Shown: positions 33,724 through 42,971, numbered from the stretch's first letter. The stretch: DNA of 64,000 nucleotides from JBOFBH01 sp051657715 (GCA_051657715.1 JBOFLF010000047.1:3556-67555), one strand, 5' to 3'. The notes: generated from the sequence alone by a model not told the origin. A program made the numbers and translations.

Positions 33724-35615
33724 GAAGCCGCCCCGGCTACCTCGGGGCCGGGCTCGGCGTCCGCGGCCGAGCCGGAGACCGCTGGACCAGAACCTGCCGG
33801 GTCGGAGACCGCTGAGCCGGAACCCACCGGGCCGGCCAACCGGGCCAGCTCGTCGGCCACCACGGACGGGTCCAGCTTGGTGAACACCGGCACCGGCGCC
33901 GGGACCGGCGTCCCGGGCACCACCGGGACCGACTCCCACCGTGAGGTCGCCGAGTAGTCACCCATCAGGACCGGGTACGACGGCCCGCCGTCCAGGTCCT
34001 CGACCTGCCGGATCTGCGGCATCGGCGAGACCACGCCGGTGCCGCCGAGCACCTCGTGCACGGTCTGCGCGCTGAACGGCAGGAACGGCGCGAGCAACGT
34101 GCGGCAGTCGCTGACCGCCTGCACCGCGTGGTGCAGCACGGTGCCCATCCGCTCCCGGTCCTCCTTGAGCTGCCACGGCGCCTGCTCGGACAGGTACGCG
34201 TTGACCACCCCGACCACCCGCATCGCCTCGGCGATCGCCTGCTTCTGCCGGTGGGCACCGATCAGCTCGCCGACCCGGTCGAACGCGCCGGCCGTGGTGG
34301 CCAGCAGCTCGGCGTCCGCCGGGGTGCGCTCGCCGGCCGGCGGGATCGACCCGACGTTCTTGTGCACCAACGAGGCCGTGCGGTTCACCAGGTTCCCCCA
34401 GCCGGCGACCAGCTCGTCGTTTGTCCGCCGGACGAACTCGGCCCAGGTGAAGTCGGTGTCCTGGGTCTCCGGGCCGGCGGCGGATATGAAGTACCGCAAC
34501 GCGTCCGGCTGGTAGCGGGCCAGCACGTCCCGGACCAGGATCACCACTCCACGGCTGGAGGAGAACTGCTTGCCCTCCATGGTGAGGAACTCGCTGCTGA
34601 CCACCTCGGTGGGCAGGTTCAGCTCGCCGTACGGCCCGGGCGTGCCACCGCGGGAGCCGCGACCGTCGTAGCCGAGCAGCTCCGCGGGCCAGATCTGGGA
34701 GTGGAAGGTGATGTTGTCCTTGCCCATGAAGTAGGACGACAGTGCGTCCGGGTCGTTCCACCAGCGGCGCCAGGCGTCCGGGTCGCCGGTGCGCCGAGCC
34801 CACTCGATGCTCGCCGACAGGTACCCGATCACCGCGTCGAACCAGACGTACAGCCGCTTGGTGGGCTGGTCCCGCCAGCCGTCCAGGGGCACCGGGATGC
34901 CCCAGTCGATGTCCCGGGTCATCGCCCGCGGCCGCAGGTCGTCCAGCAGGTTGAGGCTGAACCGCAGCACGTTCGGCCGCCAGCGGCCCTCGGACTCCTT
35001 GCCGTGCAACCACTCCGCGAGCGCGTCGGCGAGCGCGGGCAGGTCCAGGAAGAAGTGCTGGGTGTCCTCGAACCGCGGGGTCTCGCCGTCGATCCGGCTG
35101 CGCGGGTCGATCAGATCGGTGGGGTCCAGCTGGTTGCCGCAGTGGTCGCACTGGTCACCACGGGCCTGGGCGTACCCGCAGATCGGGCAGGTGCCCTCGA
35201 TGAACCGGTCCGGCAGGGTGCGGCCGGTGGACGGCGAGATCGCCACCCGGGTGGTCCGCTCCACCAGGTACCCGTTGCGGTGCACGGTGGCGAACAGCTC
35301 CTGCGCGACCGCGTAGTGGTTGCGGGTGGTGGTGCGGGTGAACAGGTCGTAGCTGAGCCCGAGCGCGGCCAGGTCCTCGACGATCACCCGGTTGTAGCGG
35401 TCGGCGAGCTGCTGGGGGCTGACGCCCTCGGCCTCGGCCTGCACCACGATCGGCGTGCCGTGCTCGTCCGTTCCGCTGACCATCAGCACGTCGTGCCCGC
35501 GCATCCGCATGTACCGGCTGAACACGTCGGACGGGACGCCGAAGCCGGCGACGTGGCCGATGTGCCGCGGGCCGTTCGCGTACGGCCAGGCGACCGCGGA
35601 GAGCACGTGGGTCAT
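33720..35615 (-). CDS. metG: Methionyl-tRNA synthetase
   Basis: A 631-residue class I synthetase. It begins MTHVLSAVAWPYANGPRHIGH, carrying the HIGH-type signature, has a zinc-binding insert CPICGYAQARGDQCDHCG near residue 140, and EGKQFSSSRG at the KMSKS position (here FSSSR, as in some actinobacteria). The anticodon-binding helical domain follows, then a disordered C-terminal tail rich in Ser/Gly/Ala/Pro repeats. The ATG at 35615 has TAGGGT 7 nt upstream, suggesting a leaderless transcript. Confidence 0.95.
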   Translation of the reverse strand: MTHVLSAVAWPYANGPRHIGHVAGFGVPSDVFSRYMRMRGHDVLMVSGTDEHGTPIVVQAEAEGVSPQQLADRYNRVIVEDLAALGLSYDLFTRTTTRNHYAVAQELFATVHRNGYLVERTTRVAISPSTGRTLPDRFIEGTCPICGYAQARGDQCDHCGNQLDPTDLIDPRSRIDGETPRFEDTQHFFLDLPALADALAEWLHGKESEGRWRPNVLRFSLNLLDDLRPRAMTRDIDWGIPVPLDGWRDQPTKRLYVWFDAVIGYLSASIEWARRTGDPDAWRRWWNDPDALSSYFMGKDNITFHSQIWPAELLGYDGRGSRGGTPGPYGELNLPTEVVSSEFLTMEGKQFSSSRGVVILVRDVLARYQPDALRYFISAAGPETQDTDFTWAEFVRRTNDELVAGWGNLVNRTASLVHKNVGSIPPAGERTPADAELLATTAGAFDRVGELIGAHRQKQAIAEAMRVVGVVNAYLSEQAPWQLKEDRERMGTVLHHAVQAVSDCRTLLAPFLPFSAQTVHEVLGGTGVVSPMPQIRQVEDLDGGPSYPVLMGDYSATSRWESVPVVPGTPVPAPVPVFTKLDPSVVADELARLAGPVGSGSAVSDPAGSGPAVSGSAADAEPGPEVAGAAS

Positions 35616-35622
35616 GCCGTCC

Positions 35623-35628
35623 ACCCTA
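35623..35628 (-). promoter_or_regulatory. -10 element of leaderless metG transcript
   Basis: TAGGGT on the minus strand lies 7 nt before the metG ATG, with no ribosome-binding site. Confidence 0.5.
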
Positions 35629-35711
35629 GTGAGCGACCTCCGCCCCTTCCCCGCGCGCTCGGCCCGCGCGCGGCAGGCCCAGCGTCGGTGGTCGGTCCTA
35701 CGGTGGCGCCC

Positions 35712-36458
35712 ATGGCGACGAGGTTCGAGGCCGTGGTGGTGAACGCGCTCGACCCGCCGGCGCAGGCCCGCTGGTGGGCGGACGCGCTCGGGTGGCGGAT
35801 CACCTACTCCAACGCCGAGGAGGTGGGCGTCGAGCCGCCGGAGGGCGAGCCAGGGCTGGAGCTGTGCATCGGGCTGGTACCGGACGACAAGGTGCGACCC
35901 AACCGCGTGCACCTCGACCTGGCCAGCCGCAGCACCGAGCACCAGCGGGAGCTGGTCGACCGGCTGCTGGCCGCCGGGGCGATCCGAGCGGACGTCGGTC
36001 AGCCGACGAGCGGGCCGGGTGCGGTGCCGTGGGTGGTGCTGCGGGACCAGGAGGGCAACGAGCTGTGCGTGCTCGAGCCGCGGGACGTGTACGCGGACAC
36101 CGGCTCTCTGGCCGCGGTGGTCGTCCCGTCGCGGGACGTCCAGGTGTCAGCCACGTTCTGGGAGGCCGCGACCGGCTGGCAGGAGGCGCCCGACCGGGGC
36201 GCCGGCTATCCGGCGCTGCGGTCGTCGACCGGTGGGCCGTTCCTGGAGTTCCTGCCCGCTGACGACGCTCCTGCGGTGCCGGAGCGGGTGCACCTGGACG
36301 TCCGCCCGCTGCCCGGCCACCCGCAGGACGCCGAGGTCGCCCGACTGCTCGGGCTCGGCGCCCGGCCGGCGGACATCGGCCAGGCAGACGTGCCGTGGGT
36401 GGTGCTCACCGACCCGGACGGCCTGACCCTCTGCGTGTTGTCGACACCGCAGGCATGA
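35712..36458 (+). CDS. Two-domain VOC family protein
   Basis: A 248-residue protein made of two VOC/glyoxalase-like halves. The first (residues 1-125) contains VVVNALDPPAQARWWADALGWRI and VLRDQEGNELCVLEPRD. The second (about 130-248) contains VVVPSRDVQVSATFWEAATGWQE and VLTDPDGLTLCVLS. Both halves end with the same WVVL..D..G..LCVL pattern, so the gene looks internally duplicated. No substrate can be assigned. TACGGT lies 7 nt before the ATG, another candidate leaderless start; the gene is divergent from metG. Confidence 0.85.
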   Translation: MATRFEAVVVNALDPPAQARWWADALGWRITYSNAEEVGVEPPEGEPGLELCIGLVPDDKVRPNRVHLDLASRSTEHQRELVDRLLAAGAIRADVGQPTSGPGAVPWVVLRDQEGNELCVLEPRDVYADTGSLAAVVVPSRDVQVSATFWEAATGWQEAPDRGAGYPALRSSTGGPFLEFLPADDAPAVPERVHLDVRPLPGHPQDAEVARLLGLGARPADIGQADVPWVVLTDPDGLTLCVLSTPQA

Positions 36459-36537
36459 GCCGAGAAGCGGCGGCCCGTCGGCGTCGAGGCGTGCCCCGGG
36501 CCGGTCCGGTGCAGTCGCCACCGGTTAGCGTGCCCGG

Positions 36538-37293
36538 GTGGCGAATCAGCGGATCGGGTCGGGGCAGCCGTGGGAGGCGCAGGTCGGCTACAGCCGGGCG
36601 GTGCGGGTCGGCAACCAGGTGTGGGTGGCCGGGACGACCGCCGCAGACCCCGCCGGCGGCGAGCCGGTCGGCGGTGGCGACGCTGGGGCGCAGGCCGCGG
36701 AGGCCGTGCGGCGCATCGTGTCCGCGCTCGCCGAGGTGGGCGCAGGCACCGACCATGTCGTCCGCACCCGCATCTACTACACGGATGCCGCCCATTGGCC
36801 CGCGGTGGGCCTGGCGCACGGCGAGGTGTTCGGGGACGTCCGACCGGCCTCCACCGCGGTTCAGGTGAGCGCCCTGGTCGACCCACGACTGCTGGTCGAG
36901 ATCGAGGCCGAGGCGGTCATCGGGGCCACGCTCGGACCAGCCGGCGCGGTCAGCGCGTTCGTCAACGCTTTCAACACCGCGGACGCCGCCGGACGGGACA
37001 GTCTGTTGTCCGCCGCGGTCGGCGAGACCGTCCACTACAACGATCCTCATATCCCGGAGCCGGTGGTCGGGCGAACCGCCCTGGGCGGGTTCGTCGATCG
37101 GTTCCACCAGCAGCTTCCCGACGTCCGGCTTCACGCTGAGGGGCGGCCGCAGGTCACCGGCGAGCGATGGCGGCTGCGCTGGGCACTGATCCGGCCGGAC
37201 GGCAGCGTCCTGTCCCGCGGTGGCTACCGCGGGACGCTCGACGGGGACGGCCGGCTCCGCACGATCGAGGGGACGGTCGACGAGCCGGGCTAG
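36538..37293 (+). CDS. RidA/YjgF-like domain fused to SnoaL-like domain
   Basis: Residues 1-130 follow the RidA/YjgF pattern: GYSRAVRVGNQVWVAGTTAADPAGGE, IVSALAEVGAGTDHVVRTRIYYTDAAHWPAVGLAHGEVFGDVRPASTAVQVSALVDPRLLVEIEAEAV in order. Residues about 135-250 resemble a SnoaL/NTF2-like domain (AFVNAFNTADAAGRDSLLSAAVGETVHYNDPHIPEPVVGR). RidA members deaminate reactive enamines; SnoaL-like domains bind small polar ligands. What the fusion does is unknown. The GTG start lies 6 nt after TAGCGT, fitting a leaderless transcript. Confidence 0.78.
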   Translation: MANQRIGSGQPWEAQVGYSRAVRVGNQVWVAGTTAADPAGGEPVGGGDAGAQAAEAVRRIVSALAEVGAGTDHVVRTRIYYTDAAHWPAVGLAHGEVFGDVRPASTAVQVSALVDPRLLVEIEAEAVIGATLGPAGAVSAFVNAFNTADAAGRDSLLSAAVGETVHYNDPHIPEPVVGRTALGGFVDRFHQQLPDVRLHAEGRPQVTGERWRLRWALIRPDGSVLSRGGYRGTLDGDGRLRTIEGTVDEPG

Positions 37294-37307
37294 TCCCTGA
37301 CCCGCGG

Positions 37308-38243
37308 TCACACCACCGACGAGGCGTCGGGCCTGTTGCCGTGCCGGGTCACCCGGCCGAGGACCTCGCGGACGGTCGGCTCGGTCAGTGCGGTCTCGTA
37401 GAGCCCGCGCTTCGGGACGCCGTGCACGCTCGCCACCTCGGCCACAGCATCCTTCAACCGCAGCCCGTCGGCGACCCGGGCTCGAACCTGCGACATCAGG
37501 TGGGCCGGGTCAGCCGGTGCTGACGGCGCCCCGGCCACCACGACGGTGACCTCACCGCGCACCTGGTCGCTGGACGCCCAGTCGGCGAGCTCCTCCACCG
37601 GCCCGCGACGGACCTGCTCATACGTCTTGGTCAGCTCGCGGCAGACGGCGGCCAGCCGCTCGGCGCCGAATGCCGCGGCGAGCGCGGCGAGCATCGCGGG
37701 CAGCCGGTGCGGGGCCTCGAAGAACACCAGGGTGCGGCGCTCGGTCGCCAACGCCGCCAGCACCCGGTCGCGCTCCCCGGCCCGCCGGGGCAGGAAACCC
37801 TCGAAGCAGAACCGGTCCACCGGCAGGCCGCTGACCGCCAGCGCGGTGAGCACTGCGCTCGGCCCGGGTACGGCGCTCACCCGTACCCCAGCCTCGATCG
37901 CCGCTGACACCAACCGGTACCCCGGGTCGGACACCGACGGCATCCCCGCGTCGGTGACCACCGCGACGGTGGCGCCGGCCCGCAACGCCTCGACGATGTG
38001 CGCGGTCCGCTTGGACTCGTTGTGCTCGTGGTGGCTCAGCACCCGCCCGGTGATCTCGACGCCGAGGGAAAGCGCCAGCCGCGACAAGCGGCGGGTGTCC
38101 TCGGCGGCCACCAGGTCGGCGGACGCCAGCAGGTCGACGAGCCGTGGTGACGCGTCCCGGGGGTCGCCGATCGGGGTGGCCGCCACCACCAGCAGGCCGT
38201 TGCGATCCTCGCTGGAGCGTCTGCCCACTGTTCTCTGCTTCAC
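37308..38243 (-). CDS. rsmI: 16S rRNA 2'-O-ribose C1402 methyltransferase RsmI
   Basis: A 311-residue tetrapyrrole-methylase-fold enzyme. Landmarks are LLVVAATPIGDPRDASPR, AAEDTRRLSRL, LSHHEHNESKRTAHIVEAL, VVTDAGMPSVSDPGYRLV, VPGPSAVLTALAVSGLP, FEGFLPRR and FFEAPHRL, all diagnostic of RsmI. It modifies C1402 of 16S rRNA. The GTG at 38243 is preceded by GGA directly before the codon. It is divergent from pmt, the standard actinobacterial arrangement. Confidence 0.94.
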   Translation of the reverse strand: MKQRTVGRRSSEDRNGLLVVAATPIGDPRDASPRLVDLLASADLVAAEDTRRLSRLALSLGVEITGRVLSHHEHNESKRTAHIVEALRAGATVAVVTDAGMPSVSDPGYRLVSAAIEAGVRVSAVPGPSAVLTALAVSGLPVDRFCFEGFLPRRAGERDRVLAALATERRTLVFFEAPHRLPAMLAALAAAFGAERLAAVCRELTKTYEQVRRGPVEELADWASSDQVRGEVTVVVAGAPSAPADPAHLMSQVRARVADGLRLKDAVAEVASVHGVPKRGLYETALTEPTVREVLGRVTRHGNRPDASSVV

Positions 38244-38452
38244 TCCAGATCGTCCAGGTCGTGTCGGTTGGCTCGCCCACCCCCCAGGGTAGCGAGCACG
38301 AGTGATCGACCACGGACGGCTGCATCGACCGACAACCGCCTGAGCCGGCGGCACCCGCCCCGGCGGAAAGCTGCGGCCGGTCCGCCACCGCCGGCCGACG
38401 TGTGCGTTGATCTTGCTGCGATCACGCGGGATGGCCGCTCGGGGTGAACGCC

Positions 38453-38464
38453 TACGATGAGCCG
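38453..38464 (+). promoter_or_regulatory. -10 element of leaderless pmt transcript
   Basis: TACGAT at 38453-38458 is followed by 6 nt and a GTG at 38465. This argues for the GTG at 38465 over the in-frame GTG at 38444, which lies upstream of the -10. Confidence 0.55.
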
Positions 38465-40192
38465 GTGACGAAAAGGCCCGCGGCAAGCCCGACTTTGGCG
38501 CCTCCGGCCCAGCAGGTCGATAACACCGCTGGCGTCACCCACACTGCTGGCATCGATAGCGCTACTGGTGTCGATGAGACCAGCAGCGGGGAAAGGCTCA
38601 CGAGCCGGCTGCGCGCTCATCTGGTCGGGCCGGTGGCCTCGTCCCGGCTGTGGGGGTGGTGGGGGCCGGTGGCGATCGCCGTGGTCGGCGGGTTCTTCCG
38701 GTTCTGGCAGCTGGGCCGGCCGCGCCAGCTGGTCTTCGACGAGACGTACTACGTCAAGCAGGGGTCGTCGATGCTCGACTACGGCTACGAGCGGTCGGTC
38801 GCGCCGAGTCTGGCCAAGACCCCGGACCGGTTGTTCAGCAACGGCACCACCGACGTGTGGGGTCCGGCGGCCGACTTCGTGGTGCACCCGCCGGCCGGCA
38901 AGTGGATGATCGCCGGCGGGCAGTGGCTGTTCGGCCAGGACAGCGCGTTCGGCTGGCGGTTCGCGGTCGCGCTGTGCGGCACCCTGTCGATCCTGATGCT
39001 GGCGCGGATCGGCCGGCGGCTGTTCGGCTCCACCCTGCTGGGGTGCGTCGCGGGCCTGCTGCTGGCGTTCGAGGGCCATCACTTCGTGCACAGCCGTACC
39101 GGGCTGCTGGACCTGTTCGTGATGTTCTGGGCGTTGGCCGCGTTCGGCGCGCTGCTCGTCGACCGAGACCGGTTCCGGGAGCGGCTGGCGGTGGCCGCGG
39201 CGCGGGCACGGCTCACCGGTGGCCCGGATCGGCTGACCGAGGCCCCGGATCGGCCAGCGGCGCGCCTGACCGGGCCGGGTCCACGGCTGTGGTGGCGACC
39301 GTGGCGACTGGTCGCCGGCGCGTGTTTGGGGGCGTGCTGCGCCACCAAGTGGTCCGGCCTGTGGTTCCTGGTGGTCTTCGGGTTGCTGACCGTTCTGTGG
39401 GACGTCGGCGCTCGCCGAGCGGCCGGCGTCCGTGGCTGGCTGGCCGCCGGCCTGTGGCGGGACGGGGTGCCGGCGTTCCTGCTGGTCGTGCCGTCCGCGC
39501 TGGCCGCGTACCTGGCGTCGTGGGCGGGCTGGTTCGCCAGCCGGGACGGGTGGGACCGGCAGTGGGGCGCCCAGCACCCCAGCGAGCACTTCGGGTTCGT
39601 GCCGGACGCGCTGCGGGGGCTGTGGCACTACCACCAGGAGGCGTACCGGTTCCACGTCAAGCTCACCTCGCCGCACGACTACGAGGCGAACCCGTGGTCG
39701 TGGGTGGTGCAGGGGCGGCCGACGTCCTTCTTCTACGAGTCCAAGAAGCTCGGGCAGGAGGGCTGCGCGGTCGCCGACTGCAGCAAGGCGATCACCTCGC
39801 TCGGCACCCCGCTGCTGTGGTGGGGGGCGACGGTCGCGCTGCTGGTGCTGCTGGTGGTGTGGGCCGGCCGGCGGGACTGGCGGGCCGGGGCGATCTTGGC
39901 CGGGGTGGTCGCCGGGTACCTGCCGTGGTTCCTCTTCCAGGAGCGCACCATCTTCACGTTCTACGCGGTGGCGTTCGTGCCGTGGCTGGTGCTGGCGGTC
40001 ACGTACGTCGTGGGCATGGTGCTCGGCCGCTCGGACGCGACGCCTCGTCGGCGCGCGATCGGGGCGAGCGTGGCCGGCTCGTACGTCGTGGGCTGCGTGG
40101 TGATGTTCTTTTTCTTCTGGCCGATCTACACAGCGCAGGTGATCCCCTACTCGCAGTGGGCAGATCGCATGTGGTTCCCCAGCTGGATCTGA
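38465..40192 (+). CDS. pmt: Protein O-mannosyltransferase (actinobacterial Pmt)
   Basis: A 575-residue GT-C enzyme that transfers mannose from polyprenyl-phosphate-mannose to Ser/Thr of exported proteins. Landmarks are FRFWQLGRPRQLVFDETYYVKQG with the catalytic Asp-Glu pair in the first loop, FVVHPPAGKWMIAGG, EGHHFVHSRTGLLDLFVMFW, HYHQEAYRFHVKL and about ten hydrophobic segments, ending in WPIYTAQVIPYSQW. The start at 38465 follows the leaderless rule. The 55-residue N-terminal tail is Thr/Ala-rich. It is divergent from rsmI and followed by a strong hairpin. Confidence 0.94.
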   Translation: MTKRPAASPTLAPPAQQVDNTAGVTHTAGIDSATGVDETSSGERLTSRLRAHLVGPVASSRLWGWWGPVAIAVVGGFFRFWQLGRPRQLVFDETYYVKQGSSMLDYGYERSVAPSLAKTPDRLFSNGTTDVWGPAADFVVHPPAGKWMIAGGQWLFGQDSAFGWRFAVALCGTLSILMLARIGRRLFGSTLLGCVAGLLLAFEGHHFVHSRTGLLDLFVMFWALAAFGALLVDRDRFRERLAVAAARARLTGGPDRLTEAPDRPAARLTGPGPRLWWRPWRLVAGACLGACCATKWSGLWFLVVFGLLTVLWDVGARRAAGVRGWLAAGLWRDGVPAFLLVVPSALAAYLASWAGWFASRDGWDRQWGAQHPSEHFGFVPDALRGLWHYHQEAYRFHVKLTSPHDYEANPWSWVVQGRPTSFFYESKKLGQEGCAVADCSKAITSLGTPLLWWGATVALLVLLVVWAGRRDWRAGAILAGVVAGYLPWFLFQERTIFTFYAVAFVPWLVLAVTYVVGMVLGRSDATPRRRAIGASVAGSYVVGCVVMFFFFWPIYTAQVIPYSQWADRMWFPSWI

Positions 40193-40209
40193 TCGGCGGC
40201 TGTTGGCTC

Positions 40210-40234
40210 GACACCAGCCCGCAGCGCTGGTGTC
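40210..40234 (+). terminator. Terminator-like hairpin after pmt
   Basis: GACACCAGC and GCTGGTGTC form a 9-bp perfect stem with a 7-nt loop, 17 bp after the pmt stop codon. No U-tract follows. Confidence 0.55.
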
Positions 40235-40620
40235 AATGGACGCAACGCCGAGGAAACGCCTCGCTCACGCGAGCCGACCATGATGGGTCGATGTACCCAG
40301 AGGGTTCCCGCCGATCAACCTCTAGGTGACCAAGCACCGGTCGCCGTACGGTGAGCGGAGCGGGGGCTGTTGACGACCCAGTTGCCTGTCGCCGGTGCCA
40401 GGCTCGATACCCGAGAGGCCCGGATGACCCGCACCCGACTCCTCGCCTTCTCCTCATCGCCGCCGACGGGCTCGTGCGCCACGTCGTTCACCCGCATGTC
40501 ATCAGGAACGCCTGCAGGGACCTGCGCAGAGATCGTCGGGACGTCGCGACCAGGTATCGGCTGGCGCCGTAACAAGGACTGGATCGGTCGTCCTGGCGTC
40601 GGCCAAGTGCGTGGGGGCCG
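40235..40620. other. Intergenic region without recognisable gene
   Basis: This noncoding stretch between pmt and the type VII substrate gene has no ORF with family resemblance and no RNA gene that I could fold. It contains a short hairpin (TGGGT-CGATGT-ACCCA near 40285) and a TTGACG word near 40369 that could be a -35, but no matching -10 was found. It presumably holds the promoter of the downstream gene. Confidence 0.4.
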
Positions 40621-42513
40621 ATGAGTACGGCGCAGGCCAACGCGCTGATCGCGCGGTACCGAGAGGAGCTGGACCGGTACATCAAAGCGATGACCGGCAA
40701 CCCGGGGGCCATCCAGGCGTTCGCGGCGAAGCTGGAAGCAAAGGCGCGAACGAACACCGCCAACCTGGACACCTTCAGCGATCTCGCCGCCACCGCCCGG
40801 GCCGGCTCGAGTTCGCCGGCCATCACCGCGTTCGCCGGCTCGGTCAGCAGTTTCGTCGGGGAGGCGGCGGGGATCGCGACCGCCTTGACCACCGGCGCGA
40901 ATGCGCTGCACGCCGCCGCGGGCGTCTTGCCGGCGGCTCGTAACCGGGTGGTCTCCACTCGCAGCAGGTTCCTGAGTGATGCCGCTGCAGCACAGGCGAA
41001 GCACGCCAAGACGATCAAGGGTTTGGGTACGGTGCCGAATGCCCGGGCCGTCTCCCAGAAGGCGGACTCCGATCTCGTGCACGAGATCGAGCGGCTGGGG
41101 GAAAAAGCGCGCGGCGAAGCGAAGGAGGTCGAGGCCGACCTCAACCACGTGTTGTTCAACGTCGCGAACACGCTTCGCGGGGCCGGCGTCTCGACCGACC
41201 TGTCGCGGTTCGCCCGCCAGTTCCGCTCGGACTACGGCGGAGTCTCCTGGGGGCCGTCGCGCAGCATGCTCAGCCTGTTCGGCCTCGGCCGGCCACGCCC
41301 CTACGACCAGGGGATTTCACTATCAGTCCCCGGACAGGACGTGGCATTCGCACTCTCCGGAATGCCGTTCGTCACCACGGAGAACTTCACCCACTGGCTC
41401 AGCGACGGGGTCACGCCAGGGGCAGCGTTGCGGCGGTCCCTGCAGTCCTTGCTGGTCACCACACCCACCGACCTCATCATCATCGGCGGGTTCTCACCAG
41501 AGAACACCAAACTTTTCTACTCGGACAACACCACCGTCAATGATGTGGCGGCATTGGGCGTTGATTCAGTCATCAGCTACAGCTTGGAGAAAGGGGGGTG
41601 GTTCGTCAGTGACGTTTTAAGAAAGGGAAGATTCTTCACCTACCGCGGCGAGATCTATCTCTACAGCGGCATACCTCCGGTGGCCATTGGTTTTATGCCT
41701 GGCGCAACCAAGGGCTTTACCATGGTGTCGGACGCGCTCGTCCCGGAAGCTAAGAGCACAGACCCCAACAACAACGCCTACTGGCGGAATGTGCTGGCCG
41801 ACTCCGCCGCCGTCGGGCTCGGCGTCTCCGTACCGGATGCCGCCTTTCGCTATGCCAGCATCTTCGCCGAGGATGCGGCGAATCCGTTTACCAAAGCGAA
41901 CCTTTGGACGACCGCGGTTCTCTTTGCCAGCCCGTCGATGCAGAACTACCTCTCAACCGTAGGTTTCGGGCCAGAACCGCCACACCCTCATGACCCGTTC
42001 TTTACGACCCAGCGCGGCGCTATCCAAGCCGTGGGAGGCTTCTTCGGTGAGGCCGATCATCTTCTCCGCAGCGGAACACCGGCGCCGAGTGATATCCCGG
42101 GGGTTAACTACATCCGAGGCTCGGTGAACCTGGCGCACACCATGGTCAACGACTTCCTCGAGCTGCCGTCGGACGCCCCCCTCGATCGAGCCAGGACGGC
42201 ATTCAGCTCGGCCCTGTTCGATGTGCAGACCCACCCGTCGGATCGGTTCGACTCAGCAGTCGGCAACGCGCTCATGGGAGCCGCCGGAGCGATAGCGGTT
42301 CCCCCCTGGGAGCAATCCGCTTTGGACGTCCCCGGCCAGCAACCACCGCAAGGCTTCTGGGGGAAAGCGTTCGAGCATCCCTTCCACCGGGCCTTCGGCT
42401 TTCCCGTTCCAGCGCCGCCGAGCCCGGTGGACCAGCCCGTCTACGCCGGGTACGAGCCACCCCCGCCTGACGCTCCACTGGATCCACCGCCGCCCCCTCG
42501 ACGACCGCGGTAA
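40621..42513 (+). CDS. Large WXG/EspC-associated protein, probable type VII secretion substrate
   Basis: A 630-residue protein with no clear enzymatic motif. Residues 1-190 are strongly helical, Ala/Thr/Lys-rich and coiled-coil-like (AQANALIARYREELDRYIKAM, ADLNHVLFNVANTLRGAG), as in ESX/LXG-type substrates. A central globular region (about 230-480) is less GC-rich in DNA than its surroundings (codons such as ATT, TTT, ACA). The tail is proline-rich (PPPPDAPLDPPPPPRRPR). An EspC-like gene follows 44 bp downstream. Together they suggest a type VII secreted toxin or adhesin; this is inference, and no activity can be assigned. Confidence 0.55.
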   Translation: MSTAQANALIARYREELDRYIKAMTGNPGAIQAFAAKLEAKARTNTANLDTFSDLAATARAGSSSPAITAFAGSVSSFVGEAAGIATALTTGANALHAAAGVLPAARNRVVSTRSRFLSDAAAAQAKHAKTIKGLGTVPNARAVSQKADSDLVHEIERLGEKARGEAKEVEADLNHVLFNVANTLRGAGVSTDLSRFARQFRSDYGGVSWGPSRSMLSLFGLGRPRPYDQGISLSVPGQDVAFALSGMPFVTTENFTHWLSDGVTPGAALRRSLQSLLVTTPTDLIIIGGFSPENTKLFYSDNTTVNDVAALGVDSVISYSLEKGGWFVSDVLRKGRFFTYRGEIYLYSGIPPVAIGFMPGATKGFTMVSDALVPEAKSTDPNNNAYWRNVLADSAAVGLGVSVPDAAFRYASIFAEDAANPFTKANLWTTAVLFASPSMQNYLSTVGFGPEPPHPHDPFFTTQRGAIQAVGGFFGEADHLLRSGTPAPSDIPGVNYIRGSVNLAHTMVNDFLELPSDAPLDRARTAFSSALFDVQTHPSDRFDSAVGNALMGAAGAIAVPPWEQSALDVPGQQPPQGFWGKAFEHPFHRAFGFPVPAPPSPVDQPVYAGYEPPPPDAPLDPPPPPRRPR

Positions 42514-42557
42514 CCACCCCGGCAGCGTTCATCACCCACCACGAGAAGAGGACAGCG

Positions 42558-42935
42558 ATGACTGGGTCCATCGACATCGTCAGCCGCCGGCTGATCGCGT
42601 TCGGGGCGCCGGCTGCCGCGCTGGCCACCCAGGTCGCCACCGAGGCCGACGACCTGGAGGGGATGACGATCCCCAAGGGCGCCTTCGGTCAGGTCCGCGG
42701 ATCCACCGAGGTGGCGCATGCCGTGCCGCAGTTCGTGGACCAGAACTCTGACAGCCTCAGCGAGGAGGGCCAGGGCATCGGGTTCTACTCGGAGACCGTG
42801 GAGCACGCCGGCCACGCTTATCGAGGCCTGGACCACGCCAATGCCGGGCAGGTCAAGGGCGTCACCTCGCTGTTGGCTTCATCAGGCAGCTCGGGTTTCG
42901 GGACCTACGGCATCAACACCCAGTTCCGCTTCTGA
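42558..42935 (+). CDS. EspC-like/WXG100-superfamily small secreted protein
   Basis: A 125-residue protein. Its helical N-terminal part (IDIVSRRLIAFGAPAAALATQVATEADDL) and later Gly/Ser-rich helix-turn stretch (GIGFYSETVEHAGHAYRGLDHANAGQVKGV) resemble EspC-type ESX proteins, which pair with a larger partner for export through a type VII system. GAGGA lies 7 nt before the ATG. It is probably co-transcribed with the large upstream gene. No ESX machinery genes occur in the window, so secretion would depend on components elsewhere. Confidence 0.6.
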   Translation: MTGSIDIVSRRLIAFGAPAAALATQVATEADDLEGMTIPKGAFGQVRGSTEVAHAVPQFVDQNSDSLSEEGQGIGFYSETVEHAGHAYRGLDHANAGQVKGVTSLLASSGSSGFGTYGINTQFRF

Positions 42936-42947
42936 CAGCATTGATAC

Positions 42948-42963
42948 TCGAACTGATGTTCGA
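42948..42963. promoter_or_regulatory. LexA (SOS) box upstream of AlkB-family gene
   Basis: TCGAAC-TGAT-GTTCGA is a perfect match to the actinobacterial LexA operator pattern TCGAACnnnnGTTCGA. It covers the expected -35 position of the AlkB gene promoter, so LexA binding would block transcription until DNA damage. Confidence 0.85.
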
Positions 42964-42971
42964 TTTTTTAG

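Noticed and set aside
40315..41148. Minus-strand frame in the pmt-type VII intergenic region
   Set aside because: No recognisable domain. Most of it is antisense to the start of the 630-residue protein.
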